Source: Rossellomorea vietnamensis (GTDB taxonomy: Bacteria > Bacillota > Bacilli > Bacillales > Bacillaceae_B). Taken from it: a stretch of DNA of 64,000 nt. Under the pieces are notes generated by a model that was not told the origin of the DNA, searched no databases, and saw nothing but the letters and a program-made list of their open reading frames with translations. Below are positions 52,095-58,844 of this stretch, piece after piece. The DNA is taken from the NCBI RefSeq assembly GCF_001305855.1, contig NZ_LIXZ01000016.1, positions 1,931-65,930 on the forward strand. The letters run 5' to 3'. Every line of letters starts with the position of its first letter. The stretch's first letter is position 1. A program made the position numbers and the translations under genes.

Positions 52095-52180
52095 GAGGTC
52101 ATTTTACCATAGAGTGAAGAGCGATCAGAGACTTAAGGAATCGTTCTTTTTTTGTGGATTCAAAAGGGTAACTGGACCTG

Positions 52181-52252
52181 GGAAGCATGGGGACGGTACT
52201 GGTGCTTCTTTTTAGCTTCGATGGAAGCACAAGAACCGTCCCCCCGCTTCCC
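52181..52252. repeat. GGGACGGTTC repeat pair, type A
   Basis: Left arm 52181-52208 (GGAAGCATGGGGACGGTAC..), right arm 52223-52252 (GGAAGCACAAGAACCGTCC..). It lies between the PIN gene and the adenosine deaminase leader. The -35 box TTGACA of the next promoter begins at the base after the right arm. Confidence 0.9.
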
Positions 52253-52281
52253 TTGACATTCAACCAAAATTTTATTATCTT
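52253..52281 (+). promoter_or_regulatory. Candidate promoter of the adenosine deaminase transcript
   Basis: TTGACA (52253-52258) with TATCTT (52276-52281) at 17 nt. The -10 match is moderate. Transcription would begin about 20 bp before the riboswitch aptamer. Confidence 0.5.
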
Positions 52282-52308
52282 TATAAAAAACCGAATACGA
52301 TTTTCACA

Positions 52309-52420
52309 TTCGTATAACTCCAATAATATGGTTTGGAGGTCTCTACCAGGAACCAAAAAATCCTGATTACGAAGAAGATACTTTCTCTTGTATTTTCTTC
52401 GTAATCAGGATTTTTTTTAT
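52309..52420 (+). ncRNA. Adenine-sensing purine riboswitch with terminator, controls add
   Basis: The aptamer (52309-52373) has the purine-riboswitch layout. P1 is TTCGTA/TACGAA, P2 is CTCCAA/TTGGAG with loop TAATATGGT, and P3 is CAGGA/TCCTG with a loop containing ACC; GG in loop 2 can kiss CC in loop 3. The specificity base after P3 is U (CTGATTACG) at 52367, as in adenine switches such as pbuE and V. vulnificus add; guanine switches have C. The terminator arms are 52359-52376 and 52395-52412, followed by T8. The 5' arm reuses P3 and P1 bases. Adenine binding should therefore block the terminator and turn expression on. Confidence 0.9.
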
Positions 52421-52441
52421 GAAAATTGAGGAGGTCCAGTT

Positions 52442-53458
52442 ATGAATTATTCTACATTGCCAAAGATTGAACTGCACTGCCATCTGGATGGGAGTGTCAG
52501 ATCTGAGACGATTATTGATTTAGCAAAGAAGGACGGTATCGATATTCCTTCATTTGATAGAGAAGAGATGAGAGGGGAACTCATTGCTCCGCTGGATTGC
52601 GAATCATTGGATGAATACCTGGAGAAATTCTCGATCCCTAATGACGTGATGCAGTCGAAAGAAAATTTAAAGAGAATCACCTTTGAGCTATATGAAGATG
52701 CAGCGGGGGAAAACGTGAAATATATGGAGGTCCGGTTTGCCCCGTTGCTTCATACACGAAAAGGATTAGCGGTCGAAGAAATCATTGAAAGTGTCATTGA
52801 AGGAATGAAAGAAGCGGAAGAACAATTCGACATCAAAGGGAATATCATCTTGTGTTGTATGAGAACGATGTCGCCGGAAAGTGCCTTTGAGGTTGTGGAA
52901 AAGGGGAAGAAATTCCTTGGAAAAGGAGTCGTCGCCATTGATTTATGTGCGTCTGAAGAGGAAGGGTTTTGCGGGAAATTCATCGAACCGATCACCCTCG
53001 CCAGAGAATATGGCTACAGAGTCACAATCCACGCCGGTGAAACCGGAATCGGAAGAAATGTACTCGAGGCGGTTGAATGGCTCGGGGCAGAACGAATCGG
53101 ACACGGCGTCTATATTACAGACTGTCCGGAAGCGTATCAGGCTGTAAAGGATAAGGGGATAGTCCTTGAAATCTGCCCGACAAGTAATGTCCAAACGAAA
53201 GCCGTCCAAGAGTTCCGCGATCACCCACTCTACGATTTTCACAGGGACGGAATCAAGATTACGATCAACACCGACAACAGAACGGTATCCGATACGACGA
53301 TGACGAAGGAATGTGAGTTGGTGTGGGGTGAATTTGCCATGAGTGAGGAAGACTATCGGGAAATTTATATGAACAGTGTGGAAGCTGCTTTCGTGAGTGA
53401 TGAGGTGAAGGAAGAGTTGAGGGGGAAGCATGGGGACGGTTCTGCTGCTTCCTTTTAA
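52442..53458 (+). CDS. add: Adenosine deaminase with repeat-derived C-terminal tail
   Basis: Zn enzyme of 338 residues that deaminates adenosine to inosine in purine salvage. The metal motif is IELHCHLDGS, then VTIHAGETG (metal His and catalytic Glu), ERIGHGVYI and TINTDNRTVS (Asp). Its last residues GKHGDGSAASF are the translation of the left arm of a GGGACGGTTC repeat, and its stop codon lies in the repeat spacer. The native end was therefore probably around EVKEELR. GAGGAGG precedes the ATG. The riboswitch upstream would raise expression when adenine is abundant. Confidence 0.9.
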   Translation: MNYSTLPKIELHCHLDGSVRSETIIDLAKKDGIDIPSFDREEMRGELIAPLDCESLDEYLEKFSIPNDVMQSKENLKRITFELYEDAAGENVKYMEVRFAPLLHTRKGLAVEEIIESVIEGMKEAEEQFDIKGNIILCCMRTMSPESAFEVVEKGKKFLGKGVVAIDLCASEEEGFCGKFIEPITLAREYGYRVTIHAGETGIGRNVLEAVEWLGAERIGHGVYITDCPEAYQAVKDKGIVLEICPTSNVQTKAVQEFRDHPLYDFHRDGIKITINTDNRTVSDTTMTKECELVWGEFAMSEEDYREIYMNSVEAAFVSDEVKEELRGKHGDGSAASF

Positions 53459-53494
53459 CGTGAAAGGAAGCGCGAGAAAAAACCCCGCGCTTCC
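53424..53494. repeat. GGGACGGTTC repeat pair, type A, within the end of add
   Basis: The left arm (53424-53452, GGAAGCATGGGGACGGTTC..) is coding. The right arm (53466-53494) has lost its core (GGAAGCGCGAGAAAAAACCC..). The minus-strand CsbD gene ends 10 bp beyond. Confidence 0.85.
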
Positions 53495-53503
53495 TGACTG
53501 CAT

Positions 53504-53686
53504 TTACCAACTCTTTTTAAAGGATTCCTTCACGTCTCCAACCTTTTCTTGAAGCTTCCCTTTATCCTTATCGCGTTCGCCTTCCGCAATTTTAGAGTCG
53601 TCGTTTGTCAGTTTGCCTAACCCTTTCTTCAAATCTCCCTTTGTCTGGTTTCGCTTTCCTTTTACTTGATCATGATTTTCGCTCAT
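53504..53686 (-). CDS. CsbD-family stress protein
   Basis: A 60-residue very hydrophilic protein with the CsbD repeats: DQVKGKRNQTKGDLKKGLGK and AEGERDKDKGKLQEKVGDVK. In B. subtilis CsbD is a SigB-controlled general-stress protein of unknown mechanism. No obvious SigB promoter could be confirmed upstream here. It is monocistronic and converges on add. Confidence 0.85.
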   Translation of the reverse strand: MSENHDQVKGKRNQTKGDLKKGLGKLTNDDSKIAEGERDKDKGKLQEKVGDVKESFKKSW

Positions 53687-53788
53687 TTTTCACTACCTCA
53701 TTTCTATAATTTAATATCTTACTATTCATTATCCAATTGGAGTGAAAATAAACAAAAAGGGAGTCGGGAAATAGTGGGAATTTTGTTG

Positions 53789-53852
53789 AGTGGGGACGGT
53801 TCTGATTTACCTTTTTGCAAAAGAAAGAGGGAGAAATGGTTCTCCCCCTGCT
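53789..53852. repeat. Degenerate GGGACGGTTC pair, mixed arms
   Basis: AGTGGGGACGGTTCTGATTT.. and ..GAGAAATGGTTCTCCCCCT. It ends 3 bp before the stop of the VOC gene on the minus strand. Confidence 0.6.
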
Positions 53853-53854
53853 AC

Positions 53855-54217
53855 TCAAACTGCTTGTATCATTTCCACCCGATTCCCGAAAGGGTCCCTG
53901 AATTCAAACCGTTCGAATCCGGGTATTGGGATCCCTTCAAGGATTTGAATGTTATGCTTCTCCAACACGTTTCTCCACGTTGAAATATCATCGACCTGGT
54001 AAGCTAAATGGGCTTTCGTTTTGGAACGGTCGACCCCATCTTCTGTGCCGACGTGAACATCTCTATCTCCAACTTTTAACCAAAACCCTCCCCGACCTTT
54101 TAGTGAGTCGGGTTTTTCAATTTCAGGTATGCCAAGAAGACCGCAATAGAAGTCTTTCCCTTCGTTCTCAGAACCTTTTGGAATGGTGATTTGGACGTGG
54201 TGTAGACCCAGGATCAT
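53855..54217 (-). CDS. VOC-family (glyoxalase/dioxygenase) protein
   Basis: A 120-residue protein with two beta-alpha-beta-beta-beta modules. GLHHVQITIPKGSENEGKDF supplies the first metal His, DVHVGTEDG and HLAYQVDDIS the next positions, and FRDPFGNRVEMIQ the C-terminal Glu. The start ATG at 54217 has GGGGGAG 5 nt upstream; the longer frame has no SD. The substrate is unknown. Confidence 0.7.
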   Translation of the reverse strand: MILGLHHVQITIPKGSENEGKDFYCGLLGIPEIEKPDSLKGRGGFWLKVGDRDVHVGTEDGVDRSKTKAHLAYQVDDISTWRNVLEKHNIQILEGIPIPGFERFEFRDPFGNRVEMIQAV

Positions 54218-54432
54218 CGTATCTCCCCCTAATGTGAGTGCCCAGCAAATTGAAAAAACATATCGTAATTCCATCCTATCTCTCCCATGTTAATAAGTAA
54301 ATGACGATTACTTTATTATGTATGATAAGATTTACTTATTATGGATATATATCCCGATAGAGAAGGAAGTTCATTGAAACCTTCATGATTTGAGAACCGT
54401 CAAATATATGAACAGGAGACAGAAGGTGCCGA

Positions 54433-54891
54433 ATGTTTTGGTTGAAATTTATCTTCATTGCGTTGATTGTATTTGCCCTTATCTCGCTTGTTAAAATCAT
54501 TTTACGAAAAATGTTTAAGATCGAGAAAGTAAAGAAGGAGTTCTTTTCTAATAATTATATTATTGACTTGCATCGTAAAGTGGACACATGGGTGAGGCGT
54601 TTGACCGGGCTCACCTTAGCCATACTCATATTGGTTCAGATTAACAATGAGACCTTTCATTACTTGTTGATATTGGGATTGATTTTTACCTCCATGCTGG
54701 ACTATGGTGTGAAAGCATTCTTTGAGTATAGATATAGTGAAGTCCCGAAGCAGGCGATTCTAACGTTAGCTGGGGAAGCATGGGGACGGTTCTGCTGCTT
54801 CTTTTTTTCCGAAAAGGAAGCACGAGAACCGTCCCTATGCTTCCTATGCTTCAAAAAATATCTTTCTTTCTTGCACGTCCATAGTGTATGA
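54433..54891 (+). CDS. DUF4181 membrane protein whose C terminus is replaced by a repeat
   Basis: The first 113 residues are a DUF4181 protein: helices WLKFIFIALIVFALISLVKI, GLTLAILILVQIN and LLILGLIFTSMLDYGVKAF, then the family stretch YRYSEVPKQAILTLA. At that point family members continue with another membrane helix. Here the frame enters a GGGACGGTTC repeat pair (54774-54844) and reads EAWGRFCCFFFSEKEAREPS, then unrelated sequence to a stop at 54891. The last helix appears lost, so the product may be non-functional. Confidence 0.65.
   Translation: MFWLKFIFIALIVFALISLVKIILRKMFKIEKVKKEFFSNNYIIDLHRKVDTWVRRLTGLTLAILILVQINNETFHYLLILGLIFTSMLDYGVKAFFEYRYSEVPKQAILTLAGEAWGRFCCFFFSEKEAREPSLCFLCFKKYLSFLHVHSV
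54774..54844. repeat. GGGACGGTTC repeat pair, type A, inside DUF4181 frame
   Basis: Left arm 54774-54801, spacer TTTTTTTCCGAAAA, right arm 54816-54844. Both arms are close to consensus. The pair interrupts the conserved reading frame of the DUF4181 gene. Confidence 0.9.
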
Positions 54892-54935
54892 TACATAGTA
54901 TAAAGCGTATAGTGTACGACACATAGTATAAATCG
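54881..54935 (+). promoter_or_regulatory. Tandem 28-bp operator repeats before the PadR gene
   Basis: ATAGTGTATGATACATAGT.. at 54881-54907 is repeated at 54909-54935 with 24 of 27 bases identical. Each copy has a palindromic centre (TGTATGATACA, TGTACGACACA) and ends in GTATAAA. PadR proteins commonly bind ATGT/ACAT palindromes at their own promoters, so this is a likely autoregulatory site. Confidence 0.65.
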
Positions 54936-54952
54936 ATTAAAGAGGTGAATAT

Positions 54953-55294
54953 ATGGATAAGTCACTGCTGACATCCTTGACGACGGAGCTGCGGAGGGGG
55001 ACATTGACCCTGGCCGTATTGAGTCAATTGCGGACACCGCAGTATGGATATTCCCTTGTTCAGCTACTCGAGAAAAGCGGAATTTCGATGGAGCAGAGTA
55101 CACTCTACCCATTGCTGCGCCGTTTGGAAAAGCAAGAACTGGTCACAAGCAGCTGGGACCGGACGGAAAGCCGGCCGAGGAGGTATTATGTGCTGAGTGA
55201 ATATGGCACTGAGATCTTAGGGCAGTTACAGACAGAATGGGAAAAGATGTCCGGGGAATTGGCGATTTTATTAAAAGGGGATGAGGAAGGATGA
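54953..55294 (+). CDS. PadR-family transcriptional regulator
   Basis: A 113-residue winged-helix protein. The PadR pattern is RRGTLTLAVLSQLRTPQYGY, SMEQSTLYPLLRRLEKQELV (recognition helix) and the wing ESRPRRYYVLSEYGTEIL. GAGGTG precedes the ATG. Its stop overlaps the start of the HAAS-domain gene, the usual partner of such PadR regulators in Bacillaceae. The partner is broken here. Confidence 0.85.
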   Translation: MDKSLLTSLTTELRRGTLTLAVLSQLRTPQYGYSLVQLLEKSGISMEQSTLYPLLRRLEKQELVTSSWDRTESRPRRYYVLSEYGTEILGQLQTEWEKMSGELAILLKGDEEG

Positions 55295-56114
55295 AGCTTG
55301 TTGAACTCTATATTCAAGAAGTGATGAGAAGGCTGCCGGAGAAGAACCGGGAAGATATTGCTTTGGAATTGAAATCGACCATCGAAGATATGTAGCGATC
55401 ACGTTCATCGTGTTGGCCGTTTCATCTGTCATGAGCTATTCAGGGGAATCCAGTCCCATCGAGATGCTTCTGTCCATCGCAGGAAATGGGGTGGGAGAGG
55501 CCATCGGCACAGCGATGCAGGTCTTCTTTTGGCTGACCCTCACCTTTGCCGTCCTCGAACGGACCGTTACCTCGGACAGTCAGCTACCGATCACCATGAG
55601 AGGAAAAGAGTGGACGCCTGATGACTTGAAAGACGTCCCATATATCCCGAAAGAAAAACGAATTTCCAAGTTTGAGATTTTCGGAGGCTTGGCCTGGACG
55701 ATCATCTGGTCAACGGCTTACTTTAAAGCATCAAGTATCGTCGGCTTGTATGAAAAGACTGACAGCGGAAGAGAATTCACGCCGCTCTTTAATCAGGGCG
55801 TGCTCATCGGGTATTGGCCGTTGGTCGTGTTCCTGATCGCCTTGGAACTTCACCTGCTTTTCAGAAAATGGAGAGCGGGGGTCTGGACGAAGAAGCTTGC
55901 GATCATGAATACAGTTTATCAGTTCATTCCTGTTCTAGCCTTCATGTTTATGTTCAGGAACGTGGAGTTGCTGAATGCCGGCTTCACAGATCGGATACAG
56001 GAACTATTCAACGGCTCCTTCAACTTCCAGTGGCTCTACCTGACCGTATCCGTTGGGTTACTAGTCGCAGCGGTGATCAACAGCTATGATGGATTTAAAA
56101 AAGCATATAAGTAA
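55291..56114 (+). pseudogene. HAAS-domain membrane protein with an internal deletion
   Basis: The gene starts normally (ATG 55291, ELYIQEVMRRLPEKNREDIA and LELKSTIEDM) and then meets TAG at 55393. Directly after it, in another frame, the membrane part continues (AITFIVLAVSSVMSYS, then helices to FNFQWLYLTVSVGLLVAAVI and KAYK). Intact relatives have a further stretch (rest of the HAAS domain, linker, first helices) between these parts. An out-of-frame internal deletion at about 55393 is the simplest explanation. The 3' part keeps an open frame from 55410 and might be translated alone. Its stop codon opens a repeat arm. Confidence 0.75.
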
Positions 56115-56183
56115 GCACGGGGAAAGTTCTGTTGCTTCTTTTTTTACTGAAAAGGGAGCACGAGAACCGTCCCTTTGCTTCCC
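56111..56183. repeat. GGGACGGTTC repeat pair, type A, between convergent genes
   Basis: Left arm 56111-56138 (GTAAGCACGGGGAAAGTTC.., containing the upstream stop TAA), right arm 56155-56183. The stop of the small minus-strand gene begins at the next base, 56184. Confidence 0.85.
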
Positions 56184-56312
56184 TTAAAGATTGTCTGTAC
56201 TAATCCTTGGGGCTTCGGGTTCGAGTGAGGCTGCGGCTCTGGCGTTATCATTGTGCCGCTTGGTTTTACTGGATTTATCGGTTTCTTTGGATGGTTTCTT
56301 TTTGTTCATCAT
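56184..56312 (-). CDS. Small basic protein, 42 aa
   Basis: The frame reads MMNKKKPSKETDKSSKTKRH and ends EPEAPRISTDNL, preceded by AGGAGGTG 7 nt before the ATG. That SD is among the best in the window, so it is probably real although short. It is very hydrophilic and without a membrane segment. Bacillaceae have many small Lys-rich proteins of this size, some expressed in spores; I cannot assign a family. The TAA is directly followed by the repeat pair. Confidence 0.6.
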   Translation of the reverse strand: MMNKKKPSKETDKSSKTKRHNDNARAAASLEPEAPRISTDNL

Positions 56313-56514
56313 CCTATCACCTCCTATGGATAATATGCTCCATTTTTCACTGGGAAAATGAGTTTTGTGAAATAAATTCCGAACATTGTCAGAAAGACAG
56401 AAGGAGTTAAGGGTTCTCTGAAGAATACTACAAACGATTACTATTTTTTAAAAGGGTTTCATCACGTCTTCACATACGTTCATTTTAACGGTTAAAAAAT
56501 GAGGAGGAAGCGAC
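56313..56514. other. Gene-free region between the small ORF and the SRPBCC gene
   Basis: About 200 bp holding the SD of the small minus-strand gene, a weak stem CATTTT..AAAATG near 56342-56363, and the SD GAGGAGG of the next gene. No other feature seen. Confidence 0.5.
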
Positions 56515-57033
56515 ATGTCCAATAGCAATAAAATGCTTTCCAGAGTAGAAGATAACCGGGTGCTTGTGCTGGAGAGAGTCTTCGATGCACCGCGTGATCT
56601 GGTGTTCAATATGTTCAAAGAACCTGAGCATCTCAAGACTTGGTGGGGACCAAGAGGCTGGGAGCTTCCTGTGTGCCATGTGGATTTCCGGCCTGGCGGT
56701 GTCTGGCATTACTGTATGAAGTGCGCAGACCGGGGACAGGGACAATTCTACGGAATGGAATCCTGGGGGAAAGGGATGTATAAAGAAATCAACGAACCGG
56801 AGAAAATCGTCTACGTCGATGTATTCTCAGATGCTGAAGGCCATACGAATGAAGATATGCCTGCAACGGATGTGACATTGGAATTCATCGACATGGGAAG
56901 CCGGACGAAGTTGATCAGCCGTTCTGAATATTCATCTGAAGAAGCCCTTAAGACCGTGATGGACATGGGGATGGAACAGGGCATTATGGAAACATGGGAT
57001 CGTTTGGAGGAAGCTCTTCTGATAGTTAAATAA
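56515..57033 (+). CDS. SRPBCC / AHSA1-like domain protein
   Basis: A 172-residue START-like fold protein. Family features: VLERVFDAPRDLVFNMFKEP, LKTWWGPRGWELPVCHVDFR, PGGVWHYCMKC and EQGIMETWDRLEEAL. These ligand-binding proteins often sit with ArsR regulators or VOC proteins; a VOC gene follows at 45 bp. Precise role unknown. GAGGAGG precedes the ATG. Confidence 0.75.
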   Translation: MSNSNKMLSRVEDNRVLVLERVFDAPRDLVFNMFKEPEHLKTWWGPRGWELPVCHVDFRPGGVWHYCMKCADRGQGQFYGMESWGKGMYKEINEPEKIVYVDVFSDAEGHTNEDMPATDVTLEFIDMGSRTKLISRSEYSSEEALKTVMDMGMEQGIMETWDRLEEALLIVK

Positions 57034-57077
57034 AAACTGATTGTAAAATGAACGGATGGTAAAGGAGTGTAGAATCG

Positions 57078-57458
57078 TTGATTAATAAAGTTGGTCAAAT
57101 TATGTTATACGTCGATAACCAGGATGAGGCAGTCCGATTTTGGACGGAAAATGTCGGGTTTGCAGTAAAGGCTGAGGAAGATAACGGACAAGGAATGAGA
57201 TGGATTGAAGTGGCCCCGACAAAGGATGCCGAAACAAGCATCATTCTTCACAACAAGGAATTCGTGGCGAAGATGTCACCAGGCCTCAATCTCGGCACAC
57301 CTTCCTTAATGTTTTTCACCGATCGATTTGATGAGTTATACAACGGTTTATCCAATAAAAAAATCAAGGTAGGGGAAATCGTTGAAATGCCTGGGGGCAG
57401 GGTATTTAACTTTGCCGATCACGAAGAAAACTATTTTGCGGTGATGGAGAAAAAGTAA
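57078..57458 (+). CDS. VOC-family protein
   Basis: A 126-residue glyoxalase-fold protein. VGQIMLYVDNQDEAVRFWTE begins the first module and RVFNFADHEENYFAVME ends the second. The start is TTG at 57078 with AAGGAG upstream. It probably forms an operon with the SRPBCC gene. Its stop TAA (57456-57458) lies inside the first bases of a repeat arm. Confidence 0.7.
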   Translation: MINKVGQIMLYVDNQDEAVRFWTENVGFAVKAEEDNGQGMRWIEVAPTKDAETSIILHNKEFVAKMSPGLNLGTPSLMFFTDRFDELYNGLSNKKIKVGEIVEMPGGRVFNFADHEENYFAVMEKK

Positions 57459-57523
57459 GCATGGGAACGGTTCTGTTGCTTCCTCATTTGAAAAAAGAAG
57501 CACGGGAACCGTTCCCGTGCTTC
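57455..57523. repeat. GGGACGGTTC repeat pair, type A, stop-to-stop
   Basis: Left arm GTAAGCATGGGAACGGTTC..TGCTTCC (57455-57483), right arm GAAGCACGGGAACCGTTCCC..TGCTTC (57497-57523). The plus gene's TAA is in the left arm and the minus gene's stop starts at 57525. The core reads GGGAACGG here in both arms, a matched change. Confidence 0.9.
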
Positions 57524-57524
57524 T

Positions 57525-57767
57525 TTACGGTCGCTCCAACACTGCAGCAAGCATCTTATGCACAACTTCATGATCCCGGACATCATGCAAGCGATATTCC
57601 TCACCGGGGAGCGAATACCATTCCTCAGCGCCTACGTACGTGATGGAAAGCGTTAGTGCACCATCCTCATCACAGGTCGTCACCAGCTCAAGTTCTCCAC
57701 TGATCACCCCGACTTCAGACGTCATGACTCCGTGCGTTGCAGTGAAAACAGTTGATTTCTTGTCCAT
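57525..57767 (-). CDS. Small protein, 80 aa, unknown
   Basis: An 80-residue protein with a beta-rich N-terminal half (STVFTATHGVMTSEVGVISG, ELELVTTCDEDGALTLSITY) and the segment EEWYSLPGEEYRLHDVRDHE. GGAGG precedes the ATG. No signal or membrane segment. The pattern suggests a small beta-barrel or wedge fold; I know no family. Confidence 0.6.
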   Translation of the reverse strand: MDKKSTVFTATHGVMTSEVGVISGELELVTTCDEDGALTLSITYVGAEEWYSLPGEEYRLHDVRDHEVVHKMLAAVLERP

Positions 57768-57794
57768 ATGTATTCCTCCATTCTTGTGATATTT

Positions 57795-57867
57795 GGAAGC
57801 ATGGGGACGGTTCTGCTACTTCCTGTTGAGCAAAAAAAGGAAGCACGAGAACCGTCCCCGTGCTTCC
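57795..57867. repeat. GGGACGGTTC repeat pair, type A, plus partial third arm
   Basis: Left arm 57795-57823, spacer TGTTGAGCAAAAAAA, right arm 57839-57867. A further CCCGTGCTTCCC directly after the right arm repeats its last bases, as after slippage or partial duplication. Confidence 0.9.
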
Positions 57868-57885
57868 CCCGTGCTTCCCTCTATT

Positions 57886-58509
57886 TCAGTAAATGCAGCT
57901 GTTCAGCATGCCTTGAAGGGCGGTTTTTTCTGAAGATTGGAGGCTTAGGCCCCATTTGTATTTCGTACTGATCCACCATTTGGAGTAACCGCAGGCTGCA
58001 GCGGTACGCGGTGGCTGCCAAGTGGATGGATCCTGGTCACCTTTGGAGCGGTTGGAACTGGCGCTGACGGCGATCAACTGGGGACCGCTCAGGTCGTTGG
58101 CAAAGTCTTCACGCTTCTGTGTCGTCCAGTTGCTGGCTCCGGAGCGCCATGCTTCCGCAAGTGGGACAACGTGATCGATGTCAAGGTCGGAAGGATCGGT
58201 GAATATGACCCCGTCATAATAACTGTACCATGAACCAGATGTCACGGGGCAGCTGCCATTGTAGCTGTCAGCGTCACGTTTCAAGACGAGCTGGCGTGTG
58301 TCACATCCGTTCCCCTGGCCGATCCAATGGGGGAACTTATCACGGGAGTAGCCGGTCATAGCGCCTTCCGTTTTCACAGTCAACGCGTTCAACTGTGATT
58401 GGGCTGTGGACTTGGACGGTGTGCCGGGTGGGAATGCCAGTGCAGACGGCAGGAATAAGGCGAACGAGAGAAGCAGGGCAACGACAAACAACAATGATTT
58501 CTTTAGCAT
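57886..58509 (-). CDS. Secreted HNH-type nuclease (DUF1524 family)
   Basis: A 207-residue exported protein. The Sec signal peptide is LLFVVALLLSFALFLPSALA with cleavage after ALA. The mature part has the DUF1524/GmrSD-C HNH core: LDIDHVVPLAEAWRSGA (catalytic Asp-His), LSGPQLIAVSASSNRSKGDQ and the Cys pair CDTRQLV / SCPV and ACGYSKWW. It probably degrades extracellular DNA for nutrients or competition. It stands alone. Confidence 0.8.
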   Translation of the reverse strand: MLKKSLLFVVALLLSFALFLPSALAFPPGTPSKSTAQSQLNALTVKTEGAMTGYSRDKFPHWIGQGNGCDTRQLVLKRDADSYNGSCPVTSGSWYSYYDGVIFTDPSDLDIDHVVPLAEAWRSGASNWTTQKREDFANDLSGPQLIAVSASSNRSKGDQDPSTWQPPRTAAACGYSKWWISTKYKWGLSLQSSEKTALQGMLNSCIY

Positions 58510-58746
58510 GGGGATGCCTCCTGTATGTATTTTTTTATATCAACATGTCATTCTTAAGGGAACGGCATGTTAATAGTAAAACAACGTAGTCAGGCAGTAA
58601 GAAAGGATTTTTAGTGAGGATTTGGCTTATGCTGTCTTCGCTTCTACTTAAAATGATAGGGGATGGAATAAGCTTCTAACAAGTTAATATTTTGTAAATC
58701 AGGTTCCTTTTAGCAAGATGAATCTTTATGCCTGTATCTTAAGAAT

Positions 58747-58802
58747 CATTTGTTCATAAGGAGTGAGAGCTTTATGTGACGTAATGACTAGATGAACAAA
58801 TG
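58747..58802. repeat. 11-bp inverted repeat with 34-bp spacer
   Basis: CATTTGTTCAT (58747-58757) and ATGAACAAATG (58792-58802) are perfect inverted copies. The spacer holds AAGGAGTGAG and a Met-stop mini-frame (ATGTGA). No T tract follows. It lies 43 bp upstream of a small gene and could be an operator pair or leader structure. The rest of 58510-58844 shows nothing else. Confidence 0.45.
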
Positions 58803-58844
58803 TGTAGATATGATAGAGGGAGTTTGAAATAAGGGAGGGAAACA

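Noticed and set aside
52099-52356. 85-codon minus-strand frame across the repeat pair and riboswitch leader
   Set aside because: It is open only because the repeat lacks stops in all frames; it overlaps the add promoter and aptamer.
53666-53983. 105-codon plus-strand frame between CsbD and VOC genes
   Set aside because: It overlaps the CsbD leader and the VOC gene antisense, and contains a degenerate repeat.
55410-56114. 234-codon frame as a complete membrane protein gene
   Set aside because: It has no SD, and the preceding 105 bp encode the normal N terminus of the same family in another frame.
57461-57643. 60-codon frame GTVLLLPHLKKEAREP
   Set aside because: It is the repeat pair read in a third frame, then antisense to the 80-aa gene.
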